A DNA stretch of 16,038 nucleotides from Bacteroidia bacterium (lineage in GTDB: Bacteria; Bacteroidota; Bacteroidia; Cytophagales; Cyclobacteriaceae), in assembly GCA_025356795.1 (NCBI GenBank), contig JANXRR010000231.1, forward strand, positions 1 through 16,038. Direction: 5' to 3'. Each line of letters begins with the position of its first letter. The first letter of the stretch is position 1. Under the pieces are notes generated by a model that was not told the DNA's origin, did no database searches, and saw nothing but the letters and a program-made list of their open reading frames with translations. Shown here piece by piece: positions 14,402 through 16,038 of the stretch. Both the position numbers and the translations under genes were made by a program.

Positions 14402-16038
14402 TTAAGATGTAAACTTGAATTCCTTAAACCTTCTCACAACAGCTAAGCAAAATCCAATCATGAGAATTCCAGTGCCTAACCATAAAACATTAATTAATGG
14501 CTTTTCTAAGGTTTTAATAATGACCCAGTTTTTTTGTCTTTGATTAATAGCAAAGCTAAATTCATTTGTTTCGGGATGAATATTTAGCAAAGTAATTTTT
14601 ATTCCTAAATCACTTATTTCCGAAGGTATCCGCCCAATTTGGCTTCGATCTTTAATTACAAAAATAGGTTCTGCGAAATAAATGTCATGCTCACCTTGAA
14701 TCTTTATTTTTGCCTGAACTGCCACATCATCGTTTACTAATTCTATACCATCAAGTTTTTCGAGGCGTTTTACATCTTCTAGAATAGCAACATAGTCATT
14801 CACAAAAAATTCCTTGCCAAAAGTGATCTTAACTTCTTCTGTTTTACCCCAATCAATTTCTGCTTCTGGATCCATGGGTGCAGCCACATGGGTATATAAA
14901 TCGCTTAATAAATTTCTTTTGATATCCGGTGATGCCACCCTGCCACCCATCTCCTCATTTACCTGAATGCGAGGAAAAAGTGAAGCTTCTACTTTTCCGT
15001 TTTTCCTCAATTCAATTTCATAATAGGTGTTTTCCGGATTTATTTCAATAGTATCTTTTGCATTGAACAACTTTTCTTCTTTGAATAATACATCCTTTTT
15101 TGCGACTACTTTATAGGGATTGTCGGTTGGTTCAAGATCACTTTTTTTCATGTAGCCCGATTTGGTTTGAGGCTGTAAACGCTCACCTAGAAACTCTATA
15201 TCATACCCGGCCATTGTTCTTGCCTCGTTAATGAACAGGAGTAAATTATCTCTATTGAATTCAGTTCCGGCTTCTTTTGAGTAAAGCAGTCCCGTATTAT
15301 TCAACGATACTACTTTAGAATAGCCAGCGGAAAACAAAATGCCAATTAACACAAGGCCTATACCAATATGGGCTATGGCTCCTCCAGAGAGTTTAGGATT
15401 TAATTTTAACAGATTAAATAAAATAGTGCCGTTGGATACGATGAGATAGATACTGGCCAAGGCTAAAATCAGATAGGTGGGTTCGTAAATTTTTGCAACG
15501 GCAATTGTTAGTGCAAATAAAATTAGTGAAAGAAGAGCTGGCCCCATTAATTGCTTCTTCAATCCATAGCCATCCATTTTTTTCCACCAAAAGAATTGCC
15601 CCGTTCCAGAAATCAATGCTACGGCAACGCCAAACCATAGTTGAAATTTTGAATAAAACTGAATTTGATTACTTGGGGGAGCTATGTTGGAAACGCCTCC
15701 AAACAATTCAACAATCTTATTATAGACTGGAATTGAGGTAGGTACAATAACTTGAAACCCCATTAAACAAAGGGTGGTGGCTCCCAAAAATATCCAAAAT
15801 TCACGTGAGTAAATGGAAACCTCTTTTTCTGAGGAGGCTATATTTTTCCATCGAATGGAAGTTAAAACAATAGCGAGGATGGTAAAAAACAAAAGGTATA
15901 CCAAAAGTTGACCAGAAAGGCCTAAGTCTGTAAAGGAGTGGACGGAGGCGTCTCCTAAAATCCCGCTTCGGGTAAGAAAAGTAGAATAGAGAATCAATAC
16001 AAAAACACTTATCACTAAAATAATGGATGTCTTCAATG
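14402..16038 (-). CDS. ccmF: Cytochrome c assembly protein CcmF, C-terminal part (start beyond window)
   Basis: About 545 residues are visible; the reading frame runs past 16038 and the first visible start-like codon (TTG at 16036) is only a leucine codon inside the gene. CcmF is the heme lyase of system I cytochrome c maturation, an inner-membrane protein. 'LTRSGILGDASVHSF' (21-35) is the conserved segment following the WWD domain, with His33 likely a heme-ligand histidine; 'GGAIAHIGIGLVLIG' (218-232) contains the second, His223. Several membrane helices fill residues 5-240, followed by a long periplasmic soluble domain and a final helix near 515-535. The WWD domain itself is outside the window. 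The hypothetical gene at 13711 follows after ten bases. Confidence 0.88.
   Translation of the reverse strand, partial: LKTSIILVISVFVLILYSTFLTRSGILGDASVHSFTDLGLSGQLLVYLLFFTILAIVLTSIRWKNIASSEKEVSIYSREFWIFLGATTLCLMGFQVIVPTSIPVYNKIVELFGGVSNIAPPSNQIQFYSKFQLWFGVAVALISGTGQFFWWKKMDGYGLKKQLMGPALLSLILFALTIAVAKIYEPTYLILALASIYLIVSNGTILFNLLKLNPKLSGGAIAHIGIGLVLIGILFSAGYSKVVSLNNTGLLYSKEAGTEFNRDNLLLFINEARTMAGYDIEFLGERLQPQTKSGYMKKSDLEPTDNPYKVVAKKDVLFKEEKLFNAKDTIEINPENTYYEIELRKNGKVEASLFPRIQVNEEMGGRVASPDIKRNLLSDLYTHVAAPMDPEAEIDWGKTEEVKITFGKEFFVNDYVAILEDVKRLEKLDGIELVNDDVAVQAKIKIQGEHDIYFAEPIFVIKDRSQIGRIPSEISDLGIKITLLNIHPETNEFSFAINQRQKNWVIIKTLEKPLINVLWLGTGILMIGFCLAVVRRFKEFKFTS

Noticed and set aside
15493..15741. 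82-codon plus-strand frame inside ccmF, and similar frames within other genes.
   Set aside because: They are opposite or offset to clearly conserved coding sequence and show no recognisable protein features.
16034..16036. TTG as a true start of ccmF.
   Set aside because: The visible sequence begins in the middle of the family, without the WWD domain, and the frame continues beyond the window.

Overview
The window looks like chromosomal DNA of a Bacteroidota bacterium, probably a Cytophagales-type relative. The signs are AT-rich genes with few Shine-Dalgarno sequences, a TTG-N21-TATTTTTG promoter of the Bacteroidota type, a DUF4270 lipoprotein, a FadL/OmpP1-like outer-membrane protein of the usual Bacteroidota layout, and a protein opening with the N-terminal signature of Bacteroidota thiamine pyrophosphokinases. 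No rRNA, tRNA, CRISPR array, insertion sequence or phage gene was seen.

Layout. (1) Positions 1-2319, minus strand: a GNAT acetyltransferase cut by the window edge, a HAD phosphatase overlapping it by one base, a frameshifted and internally shortened Uma2-family gene, and an esterase with a GTG start. (2) Positions 2422-7934, plus strand: six tightly packed genes encoding an alpha/beta-hydrolase esterase, an ATP-grasp ligase, a YbdK/GCS2-type carboxylate-amine ligase, a class I glutamine amidotransferase-like protein, a second ATP-grasp-like ligase whose motifs are in permuted order (glutathionylspermidine-synthetase-like), and a thiamine-pyrophosphokinase-like protein lacking its catalytic acidic motif. 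(3) Positions 7940-9849: housekeeping genes prmC (minus) and ribD (plus), divergent with back-to-back promoter candidates. (4) Positions 9846-13695: cell-envelope genes, namely an outer-membrane beta-barrel (minus) and, divergently, a DUF4270 lipoprotein and a Kelch-propeller lipoprotein. (5) Positions 13711-16038, minus strand: an unrecognised 226-residue protein downstream of the C-terminal part of CcmF, which runs off the window.

The most interesting region is the 2422-7934 operon. Three different ATP-dependent carboxylate-amine ligase folds sit beside an amidotransferase/gamma-glutamyl-hydrolase fold and an esterase, with no transporter or carrier protein. That set suits assembly and turnover of a small, soluble, amide-linked metabolite. 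The ligase set (GCS-like, RimK/GshB-like ATP-grasp, GspS-like) parallels the logic of glutathionylspermidine synthesis, but the actual substrates cannot be read from the sequence. Clusters of COG2170 ligases with ATP-grasp and amidotransferase genes have been noted in comparative genomics; the GspS-like and TPK-like members here are the less familiar part.

Other points: a perfect 11-bp-stem terminator for the Kelch gene lies inside the last codons of the convergent gene, and several starts are TTG or GTG rather than ATG.
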